A stretch of DNA of 64,000 nucleotides from Cyathus striatus. Taxonomy: Eukaryota > Basidiomycota > Agaricomycetes > Agaricales > Nidulariaceae. Under the pieces are notes generated by a model. The model ran no database searches. It was not told the origin of the DNA and worked only from the letters and a program-made list of their open reading frames with translations. Where the stretch lies: assembly GCA_025738555.1 (NCBI GenBank), contig JAOVFP010000011.1, forward strand, positions 3,968,001 through 4,032,000, written 5' to 3'. Every line of letters starts with the position of its first letter. The first letter of the stretch is position 1. The translations under genes were made by a program, and so were the position numbers. Shown piece after piece: positions 35,201-46,437 of the stretch.

Positions 35201-36020
35201 GTTCGAATAGGTTTACTGCAATGATTCGATCATCTGTTTCTAGATTAATTGGTTCATCTAGATCTGATTCTTCTTCTTCTGGATCCATAGTATTAATTAA
35301 CAGAGTACACTATATAGGGCAGCATGTGAATTTGATTGATTCTTCTTTCCAATCTATTTCCAGATTATGAATTTTAAGCCAATCATGTCTGATAAACATG
35401 GAGGCTTTTCCAAGATTTGAGACAGTGAATTGAAGAATTTCTACGTGTCTCCTGAGTCAGACTTTAAGTTCAACGTAATCAGTAATAGCTCCATCACTGT
35501 TTAAAGTTCCATCAGCATTATATACAGGAGTAGGTCGTGGGAGTTTTTTTGTTGTAATTAGATTATTTTCTATGAATTTTTGATCAATACAAGTCCTGGT
35601 GCTTCCACTATCAAGTAATGCCTTAAGTTTATAAGTTCGTTGAGTATCCAAGGTTGTAATCATTAGATCAAGATCCATTTGATTTCCTCTAGATCCTTGA
35701 ATGAACTTTTTTGGTCCTTTAAGTTCCTCTAATGCTTTAATTACATCCTGATCTGAAAGATCATTCAGTTCTTTAATTGTTTTTGGAATTACTTCAAGTT
35801 TCCATTTCGAATGCATCCAAATACTAAGAGAGGCCAAGGCAAGTTCTGGGGTTTGGTCTTTTAATCTCCATGTGACCCAATACACATTTCCAGGTTTTAC
35901 TTCTTGATTAGGGAAGGTGCACTGTGATATCTTTTTCTTGAATGATACGAATTCAGATTTCAGATCTAAAGTAGGTACAGTTACATGACTAGATACATAA
36001 ATAGAGGCCGGCGAGTTCAT
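32211..36020 (-). pseudogene. pol of the gypsy element: protease, RT, RNase H, integrase, chromodomain
   Basis: One frame of 1,269 codons runs from ATG 36020 to TAA 32213-32211 with no frameshift. In order: retropepsin (ALLDSGSTRTCID), a linker (FIRHDWLKIHNLEIDWKE), reverse transcriptase (PLPLIQEL, TKLDIQWGYNNVQI, VYMDDILIF), RNase H (WTDHKNLQYF), the integrase zinc finger (GCEACQRMNIHR), the core (IDFVGPLP, then PQTNGQTERVNQ) and a chromodomain at the C-terminus (YKIKWKGYSMEDCTWEP). I count 14 in-frame stops: 12 TGA, one TAG, one TAA. Most TGA sit where relatives have Arg, for example before PSKSPWASP, VEADSSDFA, WNTELQEYH and PQTNGQTER. In the fourth RT motif YMDD is intact. Confidence 0.9.
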
Positions 36021-36022
36021 GC

Positions 36023-37603
36023 TCACTGCTGGCCTTGGGGAAAACCCAATTGAGCCATAAGTAAAGCATGCTGCTCCTCTGATAGTTTAGTAATGTCTGG
36101 TAATTCTACAATATTACTGGTAGATACTACTGGTACTGAATTGTTTACATATGAATTGTCCATATTATTGTTATGTTGTATGTAGGGGCCTCAGTTCTGT
36201 TTCTTGGGGCATGTGTTAGCCATATGTCCTTTTTCTTTACAGTAGAAGCAATGTCCTTTGTGTTTCAAGGCATCAATGTCCATGTGGTCTCCTCCTTGTG
36301 ATACCATGAGGTTGGCTCAATTAGGGGGAGGTGCCTGGTTCTGAGGGAATCGGGGTCCTTGGTTTTGCAGTTGGAATTGATTTGGTCATGGTCCACCCTG
36401 TTGGGTATTCTGCATGCCTTGTCATTGTCCAAAGTTTTGATTCTGTCGAGGGTTAAAGTTCTGTTGAGGGTTCTTGTTTCTATAAATATTCTGATGTTCT
36501 TGATCAATTTCCTGCACAGTTTCATACCATAATTGTAAATTATCCAGGGTTCCTCACATGATGATCATTTCAAGTATCCTAGGATCTAATTTATCCTTGT
36601 ACTTTCTAATGATGGTGGCATCATTGTATCCTGTTTGTCTGGCGATAGCTGCAAATTTAATTGTAAATTCTTCAACTGTCCATCGTCCTTGATAACAGTT
36701 GTCAAGTTCATCCTGTGTGTCCTGCATTTCTGAATATACTCCGAAGTAATATAAGAAGTCGTCCTTAATGTTTTTGAAAGTTTTCCTGCTTGGTTGTTCC
36801 ATAATGATCATTATTCGATCAACCCAGGCCAATGCCGTCTGGTTCTCAGATCCATCTATAAGGCTCAACATGAACCTTATCTTCATTTCATGTTTGAGGG
36901 GATTTACTCGAGATCTGGTGAAGTATGATTCTAATGATCTCATCCAAGCTCTTGCATGTTTATGGTCTCCTATGAATTTCTCAGGCTTCTCAATCTTGAG
37001 AGCCCTATCTGTTACTGCATCCCTTTGTCTCCTAGCCATTATAGAAGTGGCCTCAGCAGTTTCCATTATGGGTGCATGTAATCCAAAAATTCCTCTTCCT
37101 ATGAATTGGATTGCATCCACAATAAAGTGTGCCCAACCTCCTTGTCCTGATGGATTTGGAGGGTTAGGTGGTCGTGATGGGGGTCGTGATGGGGGAAATT
37201 GTGGATTTCCTTTGGGATCAATTATCTCAAAGGGTTGTAGAGGTGATGGTGCTGTTGGTCAAGCTGGTGGTGCAAGGTGTTCGGGTTCCATTATAGATCA
37301 AAGTCAGGATAGGTGGGTGTAGGGTGTAGGAAGGTTTCTACCATCATTATGAATGGTGTTTAGAAGGGTCTCATATCTGATTGAAGAATAGAAATCCTGT
37401 TTGAAAGGAGATATGTATTGTGTAGGAGTACTAAATCTCAATCTGTTGTCATGTCCTGGTTCGGTGGTGATAATAGTAAGGATACAGGGAATGGGGATAT
37501 CAGGGTGAGGTGCAGGTAAAGGATAGAGAAGGGTTTGGGTGAGTGAGGAATAGGTGTTGGGATCGAAATCTGAGTTGTCAGAGTCCACTGACATGGCTTT
37601 CAA
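36023..37603 (-). pseudogene. gag of the gypsy element with CCHC zinc knuckle
   Basis: A 526-codon frame (start taken at ATG 37603; a later ATG at 37291 is also possible) has a capsid-like region (RALKIEKPEKFIGDHKHARA, WVDRIMIIME, GRWTVEEFTIKFAAIARQTG) and a zinc knuckle CFYCKEKGHMANTC. It ends in TGA at 36025-36023, followed after 2 nt by the pol ATG in another frame. Eight internal in-frame stops, all TGA, break it; no indel is needed to keep the frame. Confidence 0.85.
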
Positions 37604-38086
37604 ATTACAAGTGTAGGGTGTAGGGTGAGATCGAGGGGTATAGATTGGTGTAGAGGATGAAGGGATGTGATAGGATTGGGTACAGAGAGTATGGAGGGTT
37701 TGGGAATGGGTAATAGGTGCCAGAATGAAAGACTAGATAACAGATGCTCTTGAAGAAGCTCAGAGACTAGTGAGACATCCTAAGTCTCACACACACCAAT
37801 TTGCAGATAGTACCAGCTGGGGCAACACATGGTAGCCTCCCCAGTCACTGGCGCCATGCCAAACTCAAGGCAGAGGGCCTAAGATGTTTGGTAATTTGGA
37901 AGTGTCAGGCTCAACATTACACTATCCTCTCATGCATCCAAGCACAATGAACAAGACTATTGAATAGGGTGTATGTCTAGGGATCCGAAGGTCCAAAGAA
38001 CAGAGAACGAGGTAAAGAGAAAAGTTTTGCCGGGGGTTGGCAGAAGAGAGTTCGAGGTTGAGAAACGAGGTGATTTCTTGTGCTTT
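37604..38086 (-). other. Untranslated leader of the gypsy element
   Basis: About 480 bp between the 5' LTR and gag. The primer-binding site directly after the LTR (minus strand aaagcacaagaaatc) could not be matched to a tRNA by eye. Confidence 0.5.
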
Positions 38087-38475
38087 TGTTAGCAACAGAC
38101 AAGCAAAATGCTCAAAGTTGAACTCAAACAACAAAGAAAGGAAGGTGAAATGAATCTTATTGCAAGTCTGGAATAAACTAGCACAAGAATAAAGAATATC
38201 TAACTAAAATGATTGTATTTATAATAAGAGTCCATGAGGAAATCACATGTAACCTAACCTACACTATAATGCATGTTTACTGTGCTTCTACTGTGCAAAT
38301 TCATGTACTATGTATGTAACAAGCATGGCCGAACTGTGGACTGTGCCCATAGTCTTGATGAATAACACATGTTGATATGCATGGTGTCTGCATTGTATGT
38401 CAGGTGATATGTGTCAGGTGACTGTGATAAGATAAGATATACGGATTAGATAAGATAATGTGTGAAATCCTAACA
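38087..38475 (-). repeat. 5' LTR of the gypsy element (389 bp)
   Basis: Same length and ends as the 31601-31989 copy; about 97.4% identical by eye (10 differences). The TACCA target duplication follows directly. Confidence 0.9.
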
Positions 38476-38682
38476 TACCAATGACCAGTGCAAATATTGC
38501 AGGCACAGGTTCAGATCTTGGAAATGTTTCAGAACAGTGAGGCTTGTTGAATTTAAGACACAGTACTTACCTATCAGAAAATGATGAGTATGATGTAGCA
38601 GAGCTATTGATTAGAGTGAGTTTCCAGGTTTATCACAGGAATTAGACCAGGTAACTCACAGTAACAAGTTTTCGTCAGCCAT
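38476..38682 (-). pseudogene. Caspase-like gene, N-terminal part upstream of the retrotransposon
   Basis: Minus-strand EPVPAIFALVIG runs to the insertion site and continues as INKYM at 31600, the conserved start of the caspase fold. A GT-AG intron is likely just upstream, near 38563-38535. A possible ATG lies at 38682-38680 (MADENLL). Exon phases upstream do not join cleanly, so the 5' end is uncertain. Confidence 0.5.
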
Positions 38683-39305
38683 GGCAACTTCATTAAGAAT
38701 TGGGGATGAATGAGATGGGTTTGCTACCATTACAGAGGGAGGTTGTTATACTAAGGCTTTCATAAGGCTGTAATACAAACCCTTCATACCAATTAGCTAG
38801 TGATGTGTGCATTTGATTTAATTAACAGCAATTGGCACTCAATTACAAGTGATGCTTGAAGTGTGAAGTGGTCTTATGCAATTGCTTGTTTTTTTAACAA
38901 AGAAGCGGCAACATAAGCCATCATGGATTCTGTCCCCTGTGTGGATAATATCCTCATGACTCGGCAGTGAAGTTTTGCACATCATTCTAAATACTGAGTA
39001 CCAGTTATAAAGTTGATCAGTTGTGATGACAATATATGATGTACATACAGCAATCCATGCTCAGAGCTACCGGTTGTTTATTAGCTGTGTACATGGTGTA
39101 AACACTATGTAGTGCACACAGCAAGCTGGAACCTGATAACTAGCACTTGGCATGTTGTGTCACTTGAGCGAGGTGTTTATAGAGTCATTGTGTATATGAG
39201 TGCTAGTGCTCTTGCACTTTATCTGTTTTTGTCTATTCAAGGTATTTCTCCTTCTCTTTCTCATTGTTTTGTTACTAACTTGAGATCTTTATTTAGTTTT
39301 TTATC

Positions 39306-40482
39306 ATGACCTCCACTGGCACCTCCCTGCTCAACATCCACAACATGGTCGATGAGCTTGTCAAACTCAGTTTGCACAGCAACCAGCACTTGGATAGTTG
39401 TGCTCAGTGCATGTGTTCCTGCACCCATTGCATCATCGATCTGAATGCACCTGGTAGTGCCTGTATAATGTGCACTAGGGCCTCTGCTAGTCATGGGTGT
39501 AGCTTCCGCTTGGATGATCTGTCCCATGTGCTTGTTGCAGAGCCTCCTCAAGGTCAGGTTCACATATTGGCTTTTAGTATGTGTTTTTCATTTCATTTTT
39601 TTTTTTTTTTCGTTCTCTTATCTTTTTCCTAGATCTAGCTGCATGACTCCCTGTTGTTTTGGAGGCTCAGTGTTCTCTGCAGTTCTCCACTGCCATGGCA
39701 AATATTCAAGCAGCAAAGTATAGTTATTATCTGCTTGACTATATTCGAGCTTTCCACAAGGCTTATCAGAGTCTCAGTGGACTTCCTGGACTTTGTTCTC
39801 AAGGGGTTTATTCCTCCAATGTTGCCGTTACTGAGGTTGTCAACATGTTTTGACTTTCCAACACTGTCAAGGAAGGGCTCATCTCCCCTACCCAGCTCCT
39901 TTTGATGGAGTTGTTCTTTATCGCCACAACTGGTGCTGAAATTCAGGTGATGGGAGTACCTTCAGCCTCCTTTCATGCTCAGTACAATTTTGGCATTGGT
40001 CAAACTTGTGTCCCCCACACTTCCCACGAGTCCATTGCACAGTACAACTTCATACTTCCTCGTCGTTTGGACTCATGTCATTTTATAAAGGTAATGTGTT
40101 TTTTGTATTTTATTGGTTTAAGAGTTTAAAACCAGTACTAATGTGGAGTCATGTTTTTAAATAGGTATATTTGTTTAATCCCTTAGTGATTTATGGGAGG
40201 TGGCATGGGAACTCAGCCCCTCCCCACTGTTTCCTCACTTGACACACTAGGTACTGGCATCTTGAAATTGAGATGTAATGAATTTTTAATCTATGGTACG
40301 TTGTTATTCTTTTACATGTGTATCAGCATATTTATAGGTATTCAAAAATGAGTTCTCTTTTGCTCAAGATCGGTTGCACCTAAAAGATGAGATGGCATCA
40401 TTAATCCCAGGAGGGAGGGATGAGAATCCCAGGTTCCCAGTGGTATATGTCAACCCAGAGCAGTTGATATCACTACCATAAT
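39306..40482 (+). pseudogene. Unrecognised broken gene with Cys-rich first segment
   Basis: Segment 1 (39306-39550) begins MTSTGTSLLNIHNMVDEL and has several CxxC-like pairs (CAQCMCSCTHC). Segment 2 (39659-40090) reads MANIQAAKYSYYLLDYIRAF to IAQYNFILPRRLDSCHFIK with one in-frame TGA at 39851-39853. Its end meets a gtaatg donor, and an acceptor at about 40337 continues in frame (VFKNEFSFAQDRLHLKDEM) to TAA. Codon-like texture over about 190 codons suggests a former gene, host or transposon-borne. No function recognised. Confidence 0.35.
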
Positions 40483-42128
40483 AAATTCAATGAGCACTCA
40501 AGTTGATTACCTAGCTAAAGGAATACCACATACATATAGGTCATGATATGTAGAAGACTTCCTGAAGCCATGTTAATGAGCTCAGGAGGTTAAAATGGGT
40601 GCTGACAGTCAATGCTTGACAATGTGACTTGCATTCAGCTTAAGTGTGAGGTTAATGAACATTTGGTTTATAATGTGGTATTTGTGAAAGTTGATTGTAA
40701 AATTTTTCTTTGTGTTACAATAATGAACATCATCAATGATTACCAACATCATTCTCCATGCCATGTCATTTTCACCATCGGTGTCCCCAACCACACTCTC
40801 TAGCAACCATGATCTCATAATAGATAGACCATACATTATTAATGTAGTATGCTATTAATTGTTCTCTTTTAACAATTGTTTAATACAGTTTTTCCCTTCC
40901 TATCTGTGATCCATGATATTCATAAGGTAGTGGGCCCTGCCACTTGTCGGCACTATTTCTTTATTATGTAAGTATTTAGACTGTTACTTCCCTGTACATA
41001 AAGAAATTCAAAAGTTAGTGGAAAGCTATAACCAAAATAGGCTAAATCTAAGATGCATAATCATTCACTTTGGAAAGAAGATAATGCTATGACATTATAC
41101 AGTGCATCCAAAACATAAAATTGTGCTATATATACATTTTAAAGCCTTTTGAATTCATTGGAACTAGTTTAGAAATCTCATTCTCACTCATTACTATTTT
41201 ATCTCATCAATCTACATGATTGATTGCTAAAAAGAGACAGTTTCAAGGTATATAATTGAACTAGCTATATATTTCCTACATGATAGATAGATGCTACAAA
41301 ATTTACAGCATATAATATATACAATAATTAAGTTACTATCTATACTTTACCTTAATTTTAGCTATTTTACTTTGCTTAAAAAATGCAGATGTCTTGAACC
41401 TCTGCTTCTCAATATCAGATCCCACACATCAAATTACCTTGCTTGTCAAGGTTTCTGTCCAGGTGAAAATGGGTTCCACTTTTTGACCTGCACGTGAATC
41501 TTCCCACAGCCCCTCTCCCCTTTGAATTTCTTGCTTCTAAGTTCTAGTGCTAATTCATACCTCAGTACTCTATTCTTCTTTCTGTGCACAATCTGTGTGT
41601 TCTCCCTTCATTTTATGTGCACCCGTCTCCTCCATCACAAGTCTAGGCCCTTTGGCTTTCATGTCTCCTCTTTATCCTTTCCCTTTGCTCACATCAGGAA
41701 AAAAAAACATAACAATATAGATCTATGTAGTCTAGATAGTAGTAATAATTCTTATTGGAAAGTCCCCTATATATTGATCCATATAGACTCACGCCAATGT
41801 GCCATAGACATATATAGACCACTGTAGCTACAGTGATAACTCAATTGCTTCATATAGCTGGGCATCATAAAATGTAGAATATAAGTCTATTACTGCTACC
41901 ACAGTTATGTAGTCAACAGGTAGGTTAGTACTTACATTACATATATATGCAATGCAGGCAATTCCAAATAACCATACAGCCAGTGGATTAAAAACATATA
42001 ATGTATTGTGACAGTTACTACAAAGCTGTTCCTACACCATGATCTAACCTACATACAGCTAAACCTCTCATTCAAAAACACACTCAACATTGTGTCTTAT
42101 GCTCTTTGGCCTTCCTGAGTGTCCACCT
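40483..42128. other. AT-rich, no gene recognised
   Basis: Only short frames and A/T-rich stretches; no motif or repeat boundary was found. Confidence 0.4.
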
Positions 42129-42536
42129 CACCACCCTATGCTCCACTAACATAACCAAGAACAGGTGGCCTCTCACCAGGATAGACCTAGGTGGAGTGGT
42201 AAGTGAATGAGCAAGGTGGAAAATAGGTCAGAATGTACCAGAAAATCTACTATACCACCCCATGCACCAATAAAGACACCAATCATTACTGATGGCAAAC
42301 AATGAGTAACCCCTCACATGGATCAACCTAAGTGCAGAGGTAAGAGGACAGAGAGGCAGATAATTGGGCGGCACATACTAGAAAATCCACTTCACTGCTC
42401 CATGTGTCATCAAAAAGACACCATGCACCACAAACATGGTGGAGAACAAGCATCCCCTTACAAGGATAAATCTAGGTAAAGTAGTAAGTGAATGAGGGGG
42501 GAAAGAAGGGATGGCACATACCAAAGAGACTAACTC
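42129..42536. repeat. Three tandem, diverged ~135-bp units
   Basis: Units start near 42129, 42255 and 42394. Each has a c(c)atg(c/t) ... caaagacacc-like start, an aac...cccctcac/ttac...gat(c/a)aa(c/t)cta(g)gt middle and a gcacatac(t/c)a end (atgtaccagaaaatctac, cacatactagaaaatccac, cacataccaaagagac). Confidence 0.55.
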
Positions 42537-45500
42537 CCCACTATACAAGTTCTACATTGGCCTGAGGAAGAAGTCTAGTAACACGTAACACAGGGAATGA
42601 GAGCTGAAAAAAGAGAGGAAAAGGAAGAGATGAATAGAGGGACATACATAGAACATCAAGATGCTGATATCTAAAAAAACTGGAGAAGAAATAAGAAAGG
42701 AAATGCAAAGGAGAAGAATGTGGTGTCAGAGGGAGATATACAAAGAGGAAGAACAAAAATTGTCAAAATGGAAAAGTCAGACTCTCAAAATGATTGATAA
42801 ACAATATCACATGACTAAAGTGTAGCGGCCCAAAATGTGAACACATCATTTGAACATTTGAACCGTTCAACTGACAATCACTCCTTGAGTCTTTGGAAAG
42901 CTTGGCACTAGGCTGTTCCCATGTCTTCTGCCAGAGTATAACTTTTCTCTCTCCTCTTCCCTAAGCCTTTCCCATTCTTTGCCCCTCAAAAACTGGCTGT
43001 TACCAGACCTGAACATAATTTTGTATGATTTATTCATATTAGTATGGTGACTACCATAGTTGTTATCATTTCTCAAAAATTAATTTGCAGCACACAATGT
43101 AATAATTGAACTGTAAAACTGTAAATAGAATTAGAAAGATTTCATTGCACCAGCTGTACTCTTCCATAATAACAAAAGTGTTTGATTTCTACTTTAAAAT
43201 ATACCATTACATAGGTTACATCACATCACAGATAATGTATAGAGAAGTATGTATATGCAAGCACTATCTAGGTAAAACTATGCAAACTCCACAAAGAAGT
43301 ATGTAGTCTATCTCACTCTATCCAACAGCACAATGTGCTACACTGTGATATGTTGTTTGTATAGAGTTGTATAGCTTGGCAGATAATCGACATAGGCTAC
43401 TGAGCTTGGCACTTAGTGGGGGTCACCTAGAGACTAACACAGATAAGCCAAATACTGGGTATGACCTGTACCCAGCTTATTTTTATGGGTTCAGGTCAGG
43501 ATCTGGATCCATGCAGGTCGACCCGCAGGCACTGCAGATAAATATAGACTTTTAATCTCAGCTGGTCTGGGGCAGGGCCATTAATAAAAATAGAACTGTA
43601 TTATTTAGTAATCAAATCAACTACTATGTGACTGACAATACAGTACAGTAGAAATTGTCATAATGAATAAAAGCTCATAATGAATACAGGTTTGCAGATG
43701 CATGGTACACTGTGACAGCTTGTGGTAGTGAATGAATGCTTGAAATGAATATTGAAAGTCCACAACCAACCTTATTTGTTATGACAATTTCTATTGTAAA
43801 ACATTTAAAGCTAAAATGGCATTGGGCTCATGGGTGAATAATCCATTATACCCTGATTTACTAGCTGCTACACAGACTATTCAAGCCACAATGGGTACAG
43901 CATCCAAGTCTTAAGCATTGAGTGAGAAAGTAGTGTACTATAGTATATTTTAGCTATCTAATTCACTTTATTCATAGAATAAATTGCTTTTGAAAGCACA
44001 TACAATATTGAAACTTAAACTAATTAATTATAATATGTATGCCAAGCAAGTGCTGTATGAAATGGTGTGGGTACCCATGGGTATGCCCGAGCAAGCCCAT
44101 AAGGAGACCAGGGAAGGGAAGGGGGCACTAATGTGACCAGCCGCCCTTCAAAAGCGAAGCGCCCCGCCCCGCCCCGTCCGAAACCAGGAGGAAGGAACTC
44201 ACCAATAACCCAAACACACAAATGAACAGCCCCTCCATGCCCCTCCGCCTGCGAGATTCATTCCTACATAGCTCCTTGAACAAGTCACCCTGCTTCGTGT
44301 TATTTTGCAGTACCCGAGGCTGTCACTCGGCCAAAGCAGGCAATGAAGTGCCGTGAGTCGTGGTCAGACTGTAAAGCAGGGCATCCAACATATATCGTAA
44401 CAAAAAGATAGCAAGTTAATATATCAAATCAGAGAGCAGAGACAGATGAATATTACACACAGCCAGCATCTTATCCTGGCTCATTCATGCTCTCCGTGCC
44501 ATTTGAAGACCAGGAACAGGGGCTCGCATTATCGCTCTGGCTGGTGGTAGCTGGGCTTCTGGTGGGTTAGAGACATGTAAGGAATGCAAAGTGACAAGGG
44601 AGACGGTCGAACTGCCACAAGAAAAGGAGGACCGGGAGGGTGCTTGAGACGATGACTAAAAGACATGAAGGATTAGGTGGTGCGCTATTCGCATGACCTG
44701 CTGCATCTCCGGTTTTTATTGGGTTAACTTGGACGAAAACAGTACGTAGCATTGCATCTGTACTACTCCCGCTTCGTCAATACATCACAGAAATGAAAGG
44801 AAAGAAGGCCAACCTGAAGTAACGTAGTAGTGCTATTACAGAACAACGCCGCACCCATCTCGCCACCCTTTCTAGTTATCCTCCTCCGTCCAGGCCCTCT
44901 CCAGCGCGTCAGCTTACAACTTCATCATCCCCTGCAGCTTGTCGACTTCGAAAGCTACGTAACTCTTTCGATCAAGCCTCTCCAAGTCTTTCACGCCCTT
45001 GCGCAGATGTTGATATACGACGTGTCGAGGGAGGCAGAGCGAACTCCAGAGTCGAGATGTTGCCAAGACTGCGATAGTTTGTCAGTCACGAAGAAAGCGT
45101 AGAGGTCCGAGGTGACGAGAGCAGGAGGATAGCGGTCATAGATTGCAATGGAAGGCAGCAAGAAGACATACTTGATAGCATTCGAGTTCGACCACAAGCT
45201 CTGTCTTAACCCACAACGGACTAAGCCTGAGTACGCCCCTTTGCTCTTGCTACTTCAAAGGATGGCGGGTACGTGGCGAGTATGGTTTCTCCCTGCACCT
45301 ACGGTACTTTGAGTACAAGGTGAGAGGGTTGGTATGTGTCTCAGTGCTTGACTCAGGTACATGCATTGCTTAACATATGAGCACCTATAGAAGTGTTTGT
45401 AGCCATGATTGAAAATTGCTTGCAGTCGAGTTCTCCAGTGTAAGCTTTGAATCTTGATGTTAACTGAGTGAGGGGGGAAAGAAATGTGTTGATGTTACTA

Positions 45501-46437
45501 CACTGTCGTTTTATACCTATACACAGGCCTGATTCACGCAATGATAGAGGCTATTAATAGCTGGCAAGTCAAGTTTCTTCACCAACCGGCATTCAGGCTG
45601 CCGGGCATCTTGGTCTTCATTTATCGAACATGTGTGCCATAAATATTATGAACGCTTATGTGGAATGACCACGAGACCAGCGATAAGACCAATAGAAGAC
45701 TTACTGCTCAACGCTAGAAGTACGAAACATTTCAAAATAGAGAACGGTCCGCGTTGCTTCCACGCTCAGATCTGATAATCAAGGTGCAATGGCATGGAAG
45801 ATGTCGAGTGTGAGAACACCCTAAACCATGGGGAGAGAGAAGCATACACCGATTGATGAAAGATAAGACAAAGATGTGGCCATGTTTCAAATTTATGCAA
45901 GAAGCACACACTAGTACAAAGGATGACAAAATACAACATCGCATACGTACCAGTGTTTTCTGCTCGAATGAACCTTGTCCCCCCATTTCTAACCTATTTG
46001 ATCTCACAAAATCAGGCTCAGGCCATAGGGGGAGGTTTGTTTCGTTAATTAAAGGGATAACAAATGTTCGAGTCTTAAGTGCTATTCGAAGGTCAGAATG
46101 GAGTTTAAGAGTCATGACTCGTGAGTTGAAGAACTGAAGGGGCACGCGCGCGTAGTAGCGAACGAATCCAACAGTGCGACTAATTTGTTTACTTACAACT
46201 TCTCAACACCAACTTGCTCAACGATGCACATCTTCAGTTCTTAGAATCTTGAGAATTCCAGATGACTGTGTAGCATCGACGTATGTGAATCGGTGATGCC
46301 GTCTTTCTTTCTTGCTTACAGCTGACTTACCGATAGACCTTCGAGTACCTGCGGTGAACCTGGATCATGATCTGAATTATTTCATTACTTGCAGGTCAGG
46401 TACAGGTAGCGAATAGACACACCTGTGTTAGTCCCTA
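42537..46437. other. Long stretch without a supportable gene; possible eroded exon
   Basis: On the minus strand near 45045-44909 a frame reads HVVYQHLRKGVKDLERLDRK and continues SYVAFEVDKLQGMM to a stop, which looks like a real C-terminal exon, but no upstream exons or family were identified. A GC-rich patch (44060-44340) and a minus-strand 137-codon frame (46145-45732) are likewise unsupported. Confidence 0.3.

Larger units (their letters stand above)
31601..38475 (-). mobile_element. Complete Ty3/gypsy chromodomain LTR retrotransposon (6,875 bp)
   Basis: The element starts TGTTAGC and ends CCTAACA on the + strand and is flanked by TACCA on both sides (31596-31600 and 38476-38480). Two 389-bp LTRs bound gag and pol, all on the minus strand. 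A polypurine tract (minus strand aaaggggggg) lies against the 3' LTR. It carries about 22 in-frame stops and is dead, but its frames have no indel. It is inserted in the caspase-like pseudogene: joining the flanks restores the reading LVIGINKYM across the site. Confidence 0.95.

Noticed and set aside
32211..37603. Reading TGA as a sense codon (Trp or Arg) in the gypsy element, given about 20 in-frame TGA and no frameshift.
   Set aside because: TGG is used freely for Trp and some CGA codons remain for Arg. One TAA and one TAG also interrupt pol, and the LTRs show CpG decay, so CGA-to-TGA mutation explains it better.
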